The notes: a model not told the origin generated them from the sequence alone. Positions 26,786 to 36,297 are shown, counted from the stretch's first letter. The stretch is 64,000 nt of DNA from Bacillota bacterium (GCA_023392535.1 JAEVYY010000026.1:253357-317356), one strand, 5' to 3'. A program made the numbers and translations.

Positions 26786-27193
26786 ATGGCTGAGATAAAT
26801 GAAATGAATCTAAAGATTATTACGCCGGATAGAGAATTCTATGAAAATACAGCAACCATGGTGGAGTTCAACACAACAGAAGGGGAAATTGGTATTTATA
26901 AGAACCATATTCCTATGACGGTAATAATTGCACCTGGTATACTTAGAATAACAAATGGTCAAGAGGTGAAAAAGGCTGCATTGCATGCTGGTTTCGCAGA
27001 AATTCTACCGGAAGGAGTAACCATTTTAGCCGAAGTGATAGAGTGGCCGGAAGAGATTGATACTAAGCGTGCGAATGCTGCTAAGGAAAGAGCAGAAAGC
27101 CGTTTGCAAACAAAGACACCCGAAACCGATATAGCGAGAGCTGAAACTGCATTGCATAGAGCGGTAGCAAGGATCCAGGTCATTGGAAAATAA
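26786..27193 (+). CDS. atpC: ATP synthase F1 subunit epsilon
   Basis: Rotor subunit that couples gamma to the c ring and can inhibit ATP hydrolysis. An N-terminal beta sandwich (TPDREFYENTATMVEFNTTE, GEIGIYKNHIP) is followed by two C-terminal helices. I start at ATG 26786 behind AGGGGTG; the GTG at 26777 overlaps that site. Length 135. It is last in the operon. Confidence 0.94.
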   Translation: MAEINEMNLKIITPDREFYENTATMVEFNTTEGEIGIYKNHIPMTVIIAPGILRITNGQEVKKAALHAGFAEILPEGVTILAEVIEWPEEIDTKRANAAKERAESRLQTKTPETDIARAETALHRAVARIQVIGK

Positions 27194-27205
27194 TCTATGA
27201 TTGAA

Positions 27206-27236
27206 AAGAAAGGGCATGCTGAGCATGCCCTTTCTT
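27206..27236. terminator. Bidirectional terminator after atpC
   Basis: AAGAAAGGGCATGC (27206-27219) pairs with GCATGCCCTTTCTT (27223-27236) around a TGA loop. It overlaps the stop of the convergent minus-strand gene. Confidence 0.85.
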
Positions 27237-27624
27237 AATATCTTAAAATACCATGTTTGTTGCAATGCCGTCTTTTGTAGATTTCATAGTATAGTAAGAT
27301 CTGAATCATATCACTGATCCATTCCCATTTTTCTGCACTGATATCAGAATCCTCATTTCCTGATGTATCACTTTTTAGAATCTCAAGTACCTCATTGGCA
27401 AGTTTATAAAGAAGCCATCTATCAGGGTATTCATCATAGATCAGACTTCCTTCATAATCTATTTTATCTAGAATAGAGGCTATTTTTTTCTGATATTTCT
27501 TTGCTTCTGATGGATATAATTGTTGTAAGTATTCCAAATCCCGCATAACCTTGTTATCATCTTCATAATACATAGGTAGAGGATAGGTCATATAAAATGG
27601 CATTATTTTATGATTACTATTCAT
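27235..27624 (-). CDS. Hypothetical protein, mainly helical, 129 residues
   Basis: I do not recognise a characterised family. The protein opens with a Pro/Tyr/Met-rich segment (IMPFYMTYPLPMYYED), continues with amphipathic helices (DLEYLQQLYPSEAKKYQKKI, ILDKIDYEGSLIYDEYPDRW) and ends with WISDMIQILLYYEIYKRR. The style recalls small spore-coat or sporulation-associated proteins of Clostridia, but that is only an impression. AAGGAA precedes the start. It has its own reading direction between atpC and the methyltransferase. Confidence 0.75.
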   Translation of the reverse strand: MNSNHKIMPFYMTYPLPMYYEDDNKVMRDLEYLQQLYPSEAKKYQKKIASILDKIDYEGSLIYDEYPDRWLLYKLANEVLEILKSDTSGNEDSDISAEKWEWISDMIQILLYYEIYKRRHCNKHGILRY

Positions 27625-27786
27625 GCAAATTCCTTATTAAAGCGTCATTTATGCTTATAAAATATCTTTTACCTTATCATATGCATGTTTTATCGAAATG
27701 CCACTTTGCACAATTCGCCCTAATCCAGTCTATTATTAAGAAAAATTTTAGTTGAGGTTTTATGATAAAGGACTTAGAATGTAATC

Positions 27787-28932
27787 ATGGAAAAATTAAG
27801 AGAAGTTTTGGAAGAAAGCATAAATGAAAAATTGTATCAGATAGTCATGAGTAATGCCAAGGGTGAAACAATCCCAACTAAGGTGAAGGTACGTCCAGTT
27901 ATGCAAAAGAATATTTTATATTATCAAGTTAGTAGTTTTGTGAAAACTAAGGTATTACATAAAAATTATGAAAGAAATGAATTGATTTTATTTTTATTAC
28001 AAGGTATGAACGGAAATTATAAACAATTAGAAATTGAAACAATTTCTTATCATATAACAGTATTGGTTAGCAAAAAAGGGAAAGTCACTGTAAAGAAAAG
28101 GGAAGGCTTGAAAGAGAAAAAAGTAAATTTGTCTCATAATAGAATAAAAAGATATATTTTAGAAGAAGGAAAACCAATTGATTTTTTAATCGATTTAGGT
28201 GTACAGACAAAAGAAGGAAAAACAGTACACGCTCGATATGACAAATGGAAACAAATCAATCGATTTCTGGAATTTATTGAGGATATTTTGCCAACACTTC
28301 AAAAGAAAGAGAAAGTTACAATTCTTGACTTTGGATGTGGAAAATCTTATTTGACATTTGCCATGTATTATTATTTAAAAATTTTGAATCACATGGATAT
28401 TCAGATCATAGGATTGGATTTAAAGGAAGATGTAATCCATAACTGTAACAGCCTAAGAGATAAGTATGGTTATCATGAACTCAATTTTTTAAAAGGAGAC
28501 ATTTTAGAATTCGAAGGAATGGATAAAGTCGATATGGTTGTTACATTGCATGCCTGCGATACAGCAACGGATTATGCACTACAGAAAGCGATCGCCTGGG
28601 ATGCCAGTGTTATTCTATCGGTACCATGTTGTCAACATGAAGTCAATAGGCAGATTTCTTGTGTCGAACTTTCACCTGTTTTAAAGTATGGTTTGATTCG
28701 AGAAAGAATGTCGGCACTTATTACAGATGCTTATCGCGCAAATATTCTGGAACAGTATGGGTATGAAACACAAATATTGGAATTTATAGATATGGAGCAT
28801 ACGCCAAAGAATATCTTGATAAGAGCGGTAAAAAAAGAATGTGCTTTTATAAAAAAACAGAATGATATCGAGAAATTACAGTCATTTTTAAAGATAGATC
28901 CAACTCTTGGGAGGATCGTTAAAGAATTGTAA
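27787..28932 (+). CDS. Class I SAM-dependent methyltransferase (Methyltransf_32-like)
   Basis: Predicted SAM-binding methyltransferase with a divergent N-terminal domain (about 1-150). Motif I is LDFGCGKSYL (near residue 180), followed by LDLKEDVI at the ribose-binding acidic position, TLHACDTATDYAL and VPCCQHEVN, a pattern I associate with the GSTCD-like Methyltransf_32 group, possibly acting on RNA. Length 381. The ribosome site is poor (AAAGGA about 14 bases upstream). Its stop codon overlaps the start of the next gene (TAATG). The substrate is unknown. Confidence 0.85.
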   Translation: MEKLREVLEESINEKLYQIVMSNAKGETIPTKVKVRPVMQKNILYYQVSSFVKTKVLHKNYERNELILFLLQGMNGNYKQLEIETISYHITVLVSKKGKVTVKKREGLKEKKVNLSHNRIKRYILEEGKPIDFLIDLGVQTKEGKTVHARYDKWKQINRFLEFIEDILPTLQKKEKVTILDFGCGKSYLTFAMYYYLKILNHMDIQIIGLDLKEDVIHNCNSLRDKYGYHELNFLKGDILEFEGMDKVDMVVTLHACDTATDYALQKAIAWDASVILSVPCCQHEVNRQISCVELSPVLKYGLIRERMSALITDAYRANILEQYGYETQILEFIDMEHTPKNILIRAVKKECAFIKKQNDIEKLQSFLKIDPTLGRIVKEL

Positions 28933-31538
28933 TGATAGGGAAGTTTAAGGTAAAAATGAAGAGACCATTGATCAAAGCAAGTATTTGTGTACTAGTATTT
29001 ATTGTTTCAGTATTAATCATAAGTGCAATTACAAATAAAGGGAATACGGATATGACTGTCGAAATGAAAGCAGCAACCTATCCGCTTATTTATATGGAGT
29101 TAAATGGGGAGAGAATTAACTGTCTGCATGGTTACGCTTCCAAGATGCAGGATAGTTATATGCGAGATAATATAACTCCGATTAGTGAAGATAGAGTAGT
29201 AACTTTTTCTATTGATAAGTTCAAGCGTAAAATCAGGTCATTATCGTTTGAAGTAAGAAGTGTGGATGGTTCCCGCCTTATTGAATCCACAAGCATATCA
29301 GCTGACTCAGATGATCATGATACCATAAGGGCTTCTGTTACGTTAAAGGATTTGATTGAACAAAATCAAGAATATTGTTTTATTTTATTATTGGATATGG
29401 ATGATGGAGAAGTGTTACGTTATTATACGCGGGTCATTCAACCAGTTGATTATCATGTAGAAGAAAAAATAGCTTTTGTTAAAGAATTTCATACTAAGAC
29501 TTTTACGAAAGATGAGAGCATATCAAGATATCTGGAATCTAATGCGGAAGGAGATAATACTTCCTATCATCTTGTGACAATTCACTCAAATTTTAAACAG
29601 ATTACTTGGGGTGATATGAATCTGAAAAAAAAGGGTGAACCAATTCTTACAATTAAAGAATTGGGGACGCAGACTGCTTCCATACGATTGGACTACCTTG
29701 TTTCAGATGAAAATCATACTTACCGTATTAGCGAATTCTATCGGGTCCGCTATGGTCGTGATAGAATGTATCTTCTTGATTTTGAAAGAGATATGAATCA
29801 ATTTTTTGGTTCGGAAGAGGATGTGTTCATAAATAACAAGATTGTACTTGGTATATCAGATCAGAATATAGATATGCAGGAAAGTGATGATGGGAATATT
29901 CTTGCTTTCAATCATGAAAATAGTCTCTATAGTTACAATGCGACAGACAATAGATATATTTGTTTATTTTCATTTTATGATGAAAATTATGATTTAAGAG
30001 ATGTATATAACCAACATGATATGAAAATACTATCCGTTGAAGAAAGTGGAAACATCCGTTTTATGGTATATGGGTATATGAATAGAGGGCGTCATGAAGG
30101 GCAAGTCGGTATTCAAGTTTATTATTATAACAGTGTTCTTAATACGATTGAGGAAGATGCGTTCATTCAGTATGATAAATCATATGAATTATTAAGCGAA
30201 GAAATCGGGCAATTATCATATGTAAGTAAAAATAATATGTTCTATTTTATTTTAGACGCAACCATTTACAGTGTGGACTTAACAAATAAAATGAGTTCAG
30301 TTGTTGCTGAAAATCTCGCTGAGGATACCTTTAAGGTATCAAAGAATAATCAGATGATTGTATGGCAAACGGACCAGGATAAATATAATAACGATAAATT
30401 AATACTGATGAATTTGAATACAAAGAAAAAGACTACCATAAAGGTATCGGAAGACAAGAGAATCACACCATTGGGATTTATGAATTCTGACCTGATTTAT
30501 GGAATCGCGAACAAAGAAGATATTGTAAAAGAAAAGTCGGGAGTCATCATATTCCCGATGAATGAAGTGATCATCCAAAACGAAAGTGAGGAGATTCTAA
30601 AAGATTACAAGAAGGATAATGTCTATGTCGTTGAGGGAGAAATAGAATATAACCAATTGAATATGACTCGCGTTAAAAAAGTAGAGAAGAATGAAAACGA
30701 AAAGCAAGAAAAAAGTGATGTTACTGTGAGTGAAAATGATGTAGATATGAATATAGGTGCTTTTCATTCAAGTCAATATGAAGAAATATCAGATGATCAA
30801 ATTATGAATAATGTGATAGAAGAAGTAGGAAAAAATGCGGTCGTAACAGTCATGACGGAGAAATATGAGAAAATTGTACAGATAGCTCTGGAGAGAAACA
30901 TTAATAATAGCACCATAAAATTTCGCACACCAAAAGAAGTGCTCTTTGAGGGAGGAAGAGAAGTCTTCTTGACAAAGACAAAAGAAAAAGCAGAACGCTA
31001 TTACGTATATGGAAAGAACGGCATAGAATCTATCTGTACGAAGCCCGCTACTGCAATCAATCTAGCATCTGATCTATCAGGCGTGGTACTAAATGATAAA
31101 GGGGAGTATGTATGGAAAAAAGGAAACCTTTTGATTAAAAATCAGATCATGAAGATACAGCCTGCTAAAGTAGAAAATCAGAATAGTATAGCGGTGTGTC
31201 TAGACACTATGCTTGCTTATGAGAATGTGATGCGAAACAGTAATAATTTACTAATGAATGGAGAGACCGTATATTCGATACTAAATGATAACCTAGAAGA
31301 TGCCCAAATATTAATCTTATCAGGGTGCAGCTTAGAATCTATTTTATACTATGTCAATAGGGATATTCCAGTCATGGCGATGTTGGATGACGGAAGTGCA
31401 GTGCTGATTGTAGGCTTTAATGAATTAAATACAGTTATTATGGATCCACAAACAGGTACTATCTATAAAAAAGGAATGAATGATTCGAAAGAATGGTTTG
31501 AAAAGAATGGAAATTCTTTTATCACTTATATCAAATAG
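28932..31538 (+). CDS. Membrane-anchored extracytoplasmic protein with degenerate C39-like domain
   Basis: No characterised family recognised. An 868-residue protein with one N-terminal transmembrane or signal-anchor helix (about 13-33) and a long beta-rich region (about 45-580) resembling repeated sandwich or propeller blades. A charged linker (EKQEKSDVTVSENDV) leads to a C-terminal domain (about 740-868). That domain has the layout of a C39-like papain-fold peptidase: a Cys at 756, GSAVLIVGFN at 821-830 and MDPQTG from 837. In active C39 domains the residue at Ser822 is the catalytic His, so the domain is probably inactive or binding-only. It is translationally coupled to the methyltransferase. 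Confidence 0.78.
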   Translation: MIGKFKVKMKRPLIKASICVLVFIVSVLIISAITNKGNTDMTVEMKAATYPLIYMELNGERINCLHGYASKMQDSYMRDNITPISEDRVVTFSIDKFKRKIRSLSFEVRSVDGSRLIESTSISADSDDHDTIRASVTLKDLIEQNQEYCFILLLDMDDGEVLRYYTRVIQPVDYHVEEKIAFVKEFHTKTFTKDESISRYLESNAEGDNTSYHLVTIHSNFKQITWGDMNLKKKGEPILTIKELGTQTASIRLDYLVSDENHTYRISEFYRVRYGRDRMYLLDFERDMNQFFGSEEDVFINNKIVLGISDQNIDMQESDDGNILAFNHENSLYSYNATDNRYICLFSFYDENYDLRDVYNQHDMKILSVEESGNIRFMVYGYMNRGRHEGQVGIQVYYYNSVLNTIEEDAFIQYDKSYELLSEEIGQLSYVSKNNMFYFILDATIYSVDLTNKMSSVVAENLAEDTFKVSKNNQMIVWQTDQDKYNNDKLILMNLNTKKKTTIKVSEDKRITPLGFMNSDLIYGIANKEDIVKEKSGVIIFPMNEVIIQNESEEILKDYKKDNVYVVEGEIEYNQLNMTRVKKVEKNENEKQEKSDVTVSENDVDMNIGAFHSSQYEEISDDQIMNNVIEEVGKNAVVTVMTEKYEKIVQIALERNINNSTIKFRTPKEVLFEGGREVFLTKTKEKAERYYVYGKNGIESICTKPATAINLASDLSGVVLNDKGEYVWKKGNLLIKNQIMKIQPAKVENQNSIAVCLDTMLAYENVMRNSNNLLMNGETVYSILNDNLEDAQILILSGCSLESILYYVNRDIPVMAMLDDGSAVLIVGFNELNTVIMDPQTGTIYKKGMNDSKEWFEKNGNSFITYIK

Positions 31539-31579
31539 TAAAAGCCTTAAATAGTACAATTAGGAAGAGGAAAAATAGT

Positions 31580-32698
31580 ATGGACGATAGAAATAAAGTA
31601 TTAGCAAGAAATTTGGTATTGTATTCGATGGAAGTAAAACCTGGTGATAACGTATATGTACACTTTATTGGCGAGCAAACAGAGGAGTTGGCAAGAGCTA
31701 TTATACAAGAAGTATATACGGCAGGTGGAATACCATTTCCGCACTATACCTGTCAGAGAGTACTAAGGGAACTGCTTTTGCATTGTAATGTGGATCAAAT
31801 CCGTTTGATGGCTGAAGTAGATGCTGCTGAAATGTCTCGAATGGATTGTTATGTAGCAGTCAGAGGAAATGACAATGTGGCGGAATTGTCGGATGTTCCA
31901 TCCGACAAGATGGCGATTTATGATAAATTCTATATGGATCCGATACACCATCAAATTCGGGTACCAAAAACAAGATGGGTAGTATTGCGCTATCCCAATT
32001 ATGCAATGGCACAATTATCAAATATGAGCACAGATGCTTTTGAAGACTTCTATTATAAAGTCTGTAATCTTGATTATGAAAAGATGGGTAAGGCTATGAA
32101 TAGTCTTGCTGCTTTGATGGATAGGACTGATAAAGTGCGGATGGTGGGACCTGGAACAGACCTGACTTTTTCAATAAAGGGGATTCCTTCTGTTACCTGT
32201 TGCGGAAAACGAAATATCCCAGATGGAGAGGTGTATACAGCTCCCATTCGTAACTCTGTTCAGGGTATGATATCCTATAATGCATCTTCGCTCTATCAAG
32301 GTACTACTTTTGAAAACGTTACATTTGTATTTAAAGAAGGAAAAATTGTGGAAGCAACCGCGAATAATACTGAGAGATTAAATGAAATATTAGATTCTGA
32401 TGAAGGCGCAAGATATATTGGAGAATTTGCTATTGGAGTGAATCCCCATGTGTTATCGCCTATGAAAGATATTCTGTTTGATGAAAAAATATGCGGATCG
32501 ATTCACTTTACACCTGGAAATTGCTATGAGGAGGCATCCAATGGAAATACCTCTGTGATTCATTGGGACCTTGTATGGATACAGAGACCCGAGTATGGGG
32601 GAGGGGAAATATATTTTGACGATGTCTTAATTCGTAAAGATGGTATATTTGTGATTCCGGAACTTTTAGACCTAAATCCCCAAAAATTAAAAGTGTAA
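31580..32698 (+). CDS. M29-family (AmpS/PepS type) aminopeptidase
   Basis: Metal-dependent cytoplasmic aminopeptidase with broad N-terminal specificity. The 372 residues carry family features: GPGTDLTFSIKG, NIPDGEVYTAPIRNSVQG, and metal ligands expected in IGEFAIGVNPHV, GSIHFTPGNCYEE and SVIHWDLV. AGGAAGAGG precedes ATG 31580. It may be co-transcribed with the two preceding genes (42-base gap). Confidence 0.92.
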   Translation: MDDRNKVLARNLVLYSMEVKPGDNVYVHFIGEQTEELARAIIQEVYTAGGIPFPHYTCQRVLRELLLHCNVDQIRLMAEVDAAEMSRMDCYVAVRGNDNVAELSDVPSDKMAIYDKFYMDPIHHQIRVPKTRWVVLRYPNYAMAQLSNMSTDAFEDFYYKVCNLDYEKMGKAMNSLAALMDRTDKVRMVGPGTDLTFSIKGIPSVTCCGKRNIPDGEVYTAPIRNSVQGMISYNASSLYQGTTFENVTFVFKEGKIVEATANNTERLNEILDSDEGARYIGEFAIGVNPHVLSPMKDILFDEKICGSIHFTPGNCYEEASNGNTSVIHWDLVWIQRPEYGGGEIYFDDVLIRKDGIFVIPELLDLNPQKLKV

Positions 32699-32703
32699 GA
32701 ACT

Positions 32704-32738
32704 AATTCTAAGCAGCCAAAATACGGCTGCTTAGAATT
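32704..32738 (+). terminator. Perfect 14-bp hairpin after the aminopeptidase gene
   Basis: AATTCTAAGCAGCC (32704-32717) pairs perfectly with GGCTGCTTAGAATT (32725-32738). The U-tract is missing (CTAAAG follows), so termination strength is uncertain. Confidence 0.6.
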
Positions 32739-32784
32739 CTAAAGCTCACACAGGAAGAAGCCACGAGCGTCTTCTTTCACAATA

Positions 32785-33279
32785 TTAGTAGGTCTGCGGG
32801 GTAAAAATTTTATTTTTATATTTATGTAAACTAAATAATAATATCATACCTAATAAGCCACATGAAATAAGCTCTCCAGCCGTAACGGTTATAAAGCTGA
32901 ACCAAAGAGGCTCTATGCCGTAGGCATATTTTAGAACGAAAGGTACTACCATTGCATTGGCTGCAATGGGAGGAACAGGTGCAAGCCACTTAAACTGACG
33001 TAACTGATAGGTAATATAAGCAGCTAATAGTGTAGCTAAACTACCAAAAATAATATCCCAAATAACGCAACCGGTTAGTATGTTACTAAGCAGGCATCCG
33101 ACAAATAGTCCAGGTATTGCTGCGGGGGTAAAATAAGGCAGGATGGTAAGTGCCTCCGAGAAGCGGACTTGAATAGCATAATTCGCAAGTCCAAGAAGGT
33201 TGGCTAAAAAAGAAAGTACAACATAAAGAGCAGCAATCATAGCTGCTTGCGTTAGAAATAAAACATTTTTGTTTCTCAT
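32785..33279 (-). CDS. queT: QueT-family queuosine-precursor transporter
   Basis: Predicted S-component-like membrane protein importing preQ1/queuine-type precursors for queuosine tRNA modification. The 164 residues have five or six hydrophobic helices, with YAIQVRFSEALTILPYFTPA and GLFVGCLLSNILTG typical of the QueT (former DUF988) family. I start at the methionine of MRNKNVLF, position 33279, behind AGGAGAATTTAAT. The longer frame would be translated through the riboswitch. The preQ1-I element directly upstream supports the substrate. Confidence 0.92.
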   Translation of the reverse strand: MRNKNVLFLTQAAMIAALYVVLSFLANLLGLANYAIQVRFSEALTILPYFTPAAIPGLFVGCLLSNILTGCVIWDIIFGSLATLLAAYITYQLRQFKWLAPVPPIAANAMVVPFVLKYAYGIEPLWFSFITVTAGELISCGLLGMILLFSLHKYKNKIFTPQTY

Positions 33280-33291
33280 ATTAAATTCTCC

Positions 33292-33331
33292 TATAGTTTT
33301 TATTTGCGTGGGGAAGGTTACGAACCCACGT
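33292..33331 (-). promoter_or_regulatory. preQ1-I riboswitch aptamer controlling queT
   Basis: On the minus strand, CGTGGG and CCCACG form stem P1 around a TTCGTAACCTTC-type loop. The A-rich tail AAATAAAAACTA then folds back as the preQ1-I H-type pseudoknot. AGGAG follows within two bases, so ligand binding should hide the ribosome site (translational control). The class and location match the established pairing of preQ1-I elements with QueT-type transporters. Confidence 0.82.
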
Positions 33332-33430
33332 AGTGACATTGCTATTAATCCTATATTAACTGGATTTATAACTCATATACAATAGCATAGAACGTTAAAA
33401 ATAGCAAGGAATGTATATCTTAAAATCGGG

Positions 33431-33475
33431 CCCCACCGTATCTATATATTTATGGTGGGTCTTGATTATTTTTTA
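33431..33475 (+). terminator. Hairpin plus T-rich tract upstream of the araB-like gene
   Basis: CCCACC (33433-33438) pairs with GGTGGG (33455-33460), extended by one or two flanking pairs, and is followed by TTGATTATTTTTTATT. No plus-strand gene ends nearby, so it could be a leader attenuator or a backup for the aminopeptidase unit. Confidence 0.45.
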
Positions 33476-33565
33476 TTGTGTGTTAAAATAATTTCAATAC
33501 ATTGTTTTTGAATTATATTTAATTTAAAAAAGGGAGTTTCATATAATAAAGTGAAAGGAGAGAAT

Positions 33566-35227
33566 ATGAAATATACAATTGGTCTTGATTATGGCACAAA
33601 ATCAGGGAGAGCTGTAATTGTTGAAGTACCAAGCGGGAAGCAGATATCTGCAGCGGTGAAAGAATATGCACATGGTGTAATAGATGATGAGCTGGAGAAG
33701 GGATTGAAACTTCCAGCTAATTGGGCATTGCAGAACCCGGAAGATTATTTGGATGTTTTAAGGACAATTGTCCCACAGGTAATAAAAGATGCTAGTGTAG
33801 AAGCAAAAGACATCATCGGAATCGCCATTGATTTTACCTCATGTACAATGCTTCCCATTGACAATCAAGGCAACCCTCTATGCTTTCAACAAAAGTATAG
33901 AAACAGACCACACGCATATGCAAAGTTATGGAAGCATCATGCCTCGCAATGGGCAGCTGATGAAATTACGAAAGTATTAGAGGAATGTGGAGAATTGTAC
34001 AAACCACGTTATGGTGGAAAGATATCATCAGAATTGATGATTCCCAAAATATTACAAATATTGGAAGAAGATCCGGAAATATATAATGAGGCCTCTGAAT
34101 TTTTAGAAGCTATGGATTGGTTGACTCTGAAGTTGACGGGAAAACATAGAAGAAGCATTTCGGGGGCAGGTTATAAGGCAATGTATTCTCCGGAAGAGGG
34201 CTATCCATCGAAAGAAATATTAAGAAAAATAAATCCAAAATTTGTAACGTTAATAGAAGATAAGATGAGTAGAGATATTTGCGGTATTTGTGAAAAATTC
34301 GGTGAACTAAATGCAGAATGGGCATCTATACTTGGACTTATGCCTGGTACTGCAGTGGCAGCAGGTATTATTGATTCGCATGTGGGATTGGCAGGTTGTG
34401 GGGTCACCAAACCAGGAGAACTCATGTTGATAATTGGAACATCAAGTGTATTACTTACATTAAGTGAGAAACCATATTCTAAGAATGGGATTGTAGGGGC
34501 TTTTAGAGGTGGTATTATTCCAGAGTATTATGCTTTGGAATCTGGTCTTGCATCCGTAGGGGATCAGCTTGAATGGTATATTAAAAATTGCGTACCTTAT
34601 AAATATATACGAGAAGCAGATGAGAAAGGACAAACGATTCACGATTATTTGTCTGAAAAAGCAAGTAAAATAGGGGCAGGAAATACGGGTTTATTAGTCC
34701 TGGATTGGTGGAGCGGAAATAAGACACCTTATGTAAATGGGGAATTATCGGGTGTCATAGTTGGACTCAATATGAGAACAAAGCCTGAAGAACTTTATCA
34801 AGCCATAATAGAATCAACCGCGTATGGGACGTATCTGATTATAGAAGCCATGGAAGAAGCAGGTGTCAAAATTGATACCATATCAGCTTGCGGCGGCATT
34901 ACTAATAAAAATAATTTTTTTATGCAAATATATGCAGATGTTACAAACAGAAGAATTAAAATACAAGATTCTAAACAAACAGCCGCTGTAGGTGCGGCGA
35001 TGTATGCAGCGGTTGCTGCTGGAAGTGCGAATGGCGGATATGACTCCATTAAAGAGGCAGCAATACATATGAGTGGAACAAAAAAGAAGCAATTCATTCC
35101 AAATAACTCAAATCATAAAAAATATATGAAAATTTATCAGGAATATAAAAATGTATCCGATTACTTTGGCAGATATAATTCTGATATATTCAAGATCATA
35201 AAAAAATCAAGTAAAGAAGAGGCGTAA
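33566..35227 (+). CDS. FGGY-family kinase, L-ribulokinase (AraB) type
   Basis: ATP-dependent sugar kinase predicted to phosphorylate L-ribulose or a related ketose. It follows the AraB pattern rather than xylulokinase: N-terminal GLDYGTKSGRAVIVEV, CTMLPIDNQGNPLC, RPHAYAKLWKHHASQWA, the HD-type catalytic site GIIDSHVGLAGCG, and LDWWSGNKTPYVN. Start ATG 33566 follows AAGGAG; length 553 matches AraB. No araA or araD stands beside it; instead it pairs with an RpiR regulator six bases downstream and a sugar operon beyond. Confidence 0.9.
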   Translation: MKYTIGLDYGTKSGRAVIVEVPSGKQISAAVKEYAHGVIDDELEKGLKLPANWALQNPEDYLDVLRTIVPQVIKDASVEAKDIIGIAIDFTSCTMLPIDNQGNPLCFQQKYRNRPHAYAKLWKHHASQWAADEITKVLEECGELYKPRYGGKISSELMIPKILQILEEDPEIYNEASEFLEAMDWLTLKLTGKHRRSISGAGYKAMYSPEEGYPSKEILRKINPKFVTLIEDKMSRDICGICEKFGELNAEWASILGLMPGTAVAAGIIDSHVGLAGCGVTKPGELMLIIGTSSVLLTLSEKPYSKNGIVGAFRGGIIPEYYALESGLASVGDQLEWYIKNCVPYKYIREADEKGQTIHDYLSEKASKIGAGNTGLLVLDWWSGNKTPYVNGELSGVIVGLNMRTKPEELYQAIIESTAYGTYLIIEAMEEAGVKIDTISACGGITNKNNFFMQIYADVTNRRIKIQDSKQTAAVGAAMYAAVAAGSANGGYDSIKEAAIHMSGTKKKQFIPNNSNHKKYMKIYQEYKNVSDYFGRYNSDIFKIIKKSSKEEA

Positions 35228-35232
35228 TTAAT

Positions 35233-36123
35233 ATGGTAACTCCGGGAATTATTATTGAAATTAAAAATCGTTATAGTAGTATGAATCCTGCAATGCAGCA
35301 AATATCCGATTATTTAATCGCTCACTATGATGAAGCAGCTTATATTGGAATTCATGAGCTTGCAAAACGCAGTGGTGTCAGTGCAGCGTCTGTCACGGGA
35401 TATGTAAAAGAATTAGATTATAAAAATTACAAAGCTTTTCAATTAGCGATGGCTGTTTCGATTGGGCAAAAAAATGTCGAAATCCAGGAAGAAAAAGAGC
35501 CGTTTATCTATGGGGATATTACAGAAGAGGATAATGTAAATGATCTTTGCCAAAAAGTATTCAGGACGAGTGTTCAGATGCTGACAGATACTTTATCTAT
35601 TATTGATACACAGAGCATTGAAAAAATAGGAAAGCATATATTAAAAGCAAAGAGACTTATTTTTTTGGGTGTAGGACGTTCTTATCTAACTGCAGAAAGT
35701 GGTAAATCCAGATTTTACAGAATGGGCATTAATAGTTTTTGCTATAGAGATTCCCATGAGCAGATCGTAGGAGCATCTATGTGTGAAAAAAACGATGTTG
35801 TAATCGCTGTAAGCAATTATGGACGTTCAAGGTCCGTTATTGAGGCCACTGAGATTGCAGGAAAACGCGGAGCCATTACGGTGGGAATTACAAGTGCAAA
35901 GAATTCACCACTATCTAAAATTGTTCAGTATCCCCTTTTTTCAGCATCTGGAAATGAAAATTCATTCGATAATTCAACGCCGTTTGAACCTTCATCAGAG
36001 AGCATCACGCAGATAGTCTTGTTAGATTGCCTATACATGTATATTGCATTACAAAAAAAAGAATCTGTTCTGAAACGATATTATGCCACTACAAAAGAAT
36101 TGGATGTGGAAAGATTTAATTAA
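35233..36123 (+). CDS. RpiR/MurR-family transcriptional regulator with SIS domain
   Basis: Sugar-phosphate-responsive regulator. An N-terminal HTH_6 domain (about 1-77; IHELAKRSGVSAASVTGYVK) is followed by a SIS sugar-phosphate domain (about 125-265; FLGVGRSYLTAESGKSRFYR and VIAVSNYGRSRSVIEA). It sits only six bases after the ribulokinase-like gene and is followed by a terminator. It most likely controls its own unit and the sugar operon that starts 280 bases downstream. The effector would be a phosphorylated intermediate of that pathway. Confidence 0.93.
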   Translation: MVTPGIIIEIKNRYSSMNPAMQQISDYLIAHYDEAAYIGIHELAKRSGVSAASVTGYVKELDYKNYKAFQLAMAVSIGQKNVEIQEEKEPFIYGDITEEDNVNDLCQKVFRTSVQMLTDTLSIIDTQSIEKIGKHILKAKRLIFLGVGRSYLTAESGKSRFYRMGINSFCYRDSHEQIVGASMCEKNDVVIAVSNYGRSRSVIEATEIAGKRGAITVGITSAKNSPLSKIVQYPLFSASGNENSFDNSTPFEPSSESITQIVLLDCLYMYIALQKKESVLKRYYATTKELDVERFN

Positions 36124-36142
36124 TTTAATAAGCTAAGACAGT

Positions 36143-36190
36143 AAAAGTTATTAAAAGTATCATATGTATATTTTAATAACTTTTATTATT
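36143..36190 (+). terminator. Terminator after the RpiR gene
   Basis: AAAAGTTATTAAAA (36143-36156) pairs perfectly with TTTTAATAACTTTT (36171-36184), followed by ATTATT. It separates the kinase-regulator unit from the ABC operon. Confidence 0.75.
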
Positions 36191-36251
36191 TAACACGTAT
36201 TAAATAAAATACATTCAATATGTAGTATAATAAATAAAATTAAATTAGATA

Positions 36252-36280
36252 TTGAAAATGTAAAAAAACTATGTTACAAT
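36252..36280 (+). promoter_or_regulatory. Promoter of the sugar ABC/kinase operon
   Basis: TTGAAA (36252-36257) and TACAAT (36275-36280) with a 17-base spacer. Transcription would start near 36287, leaving a leader of about 120 bases. Confidence 0.7.
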
Positions 36281-36297
36281 CACTATACCGGTTGAAC

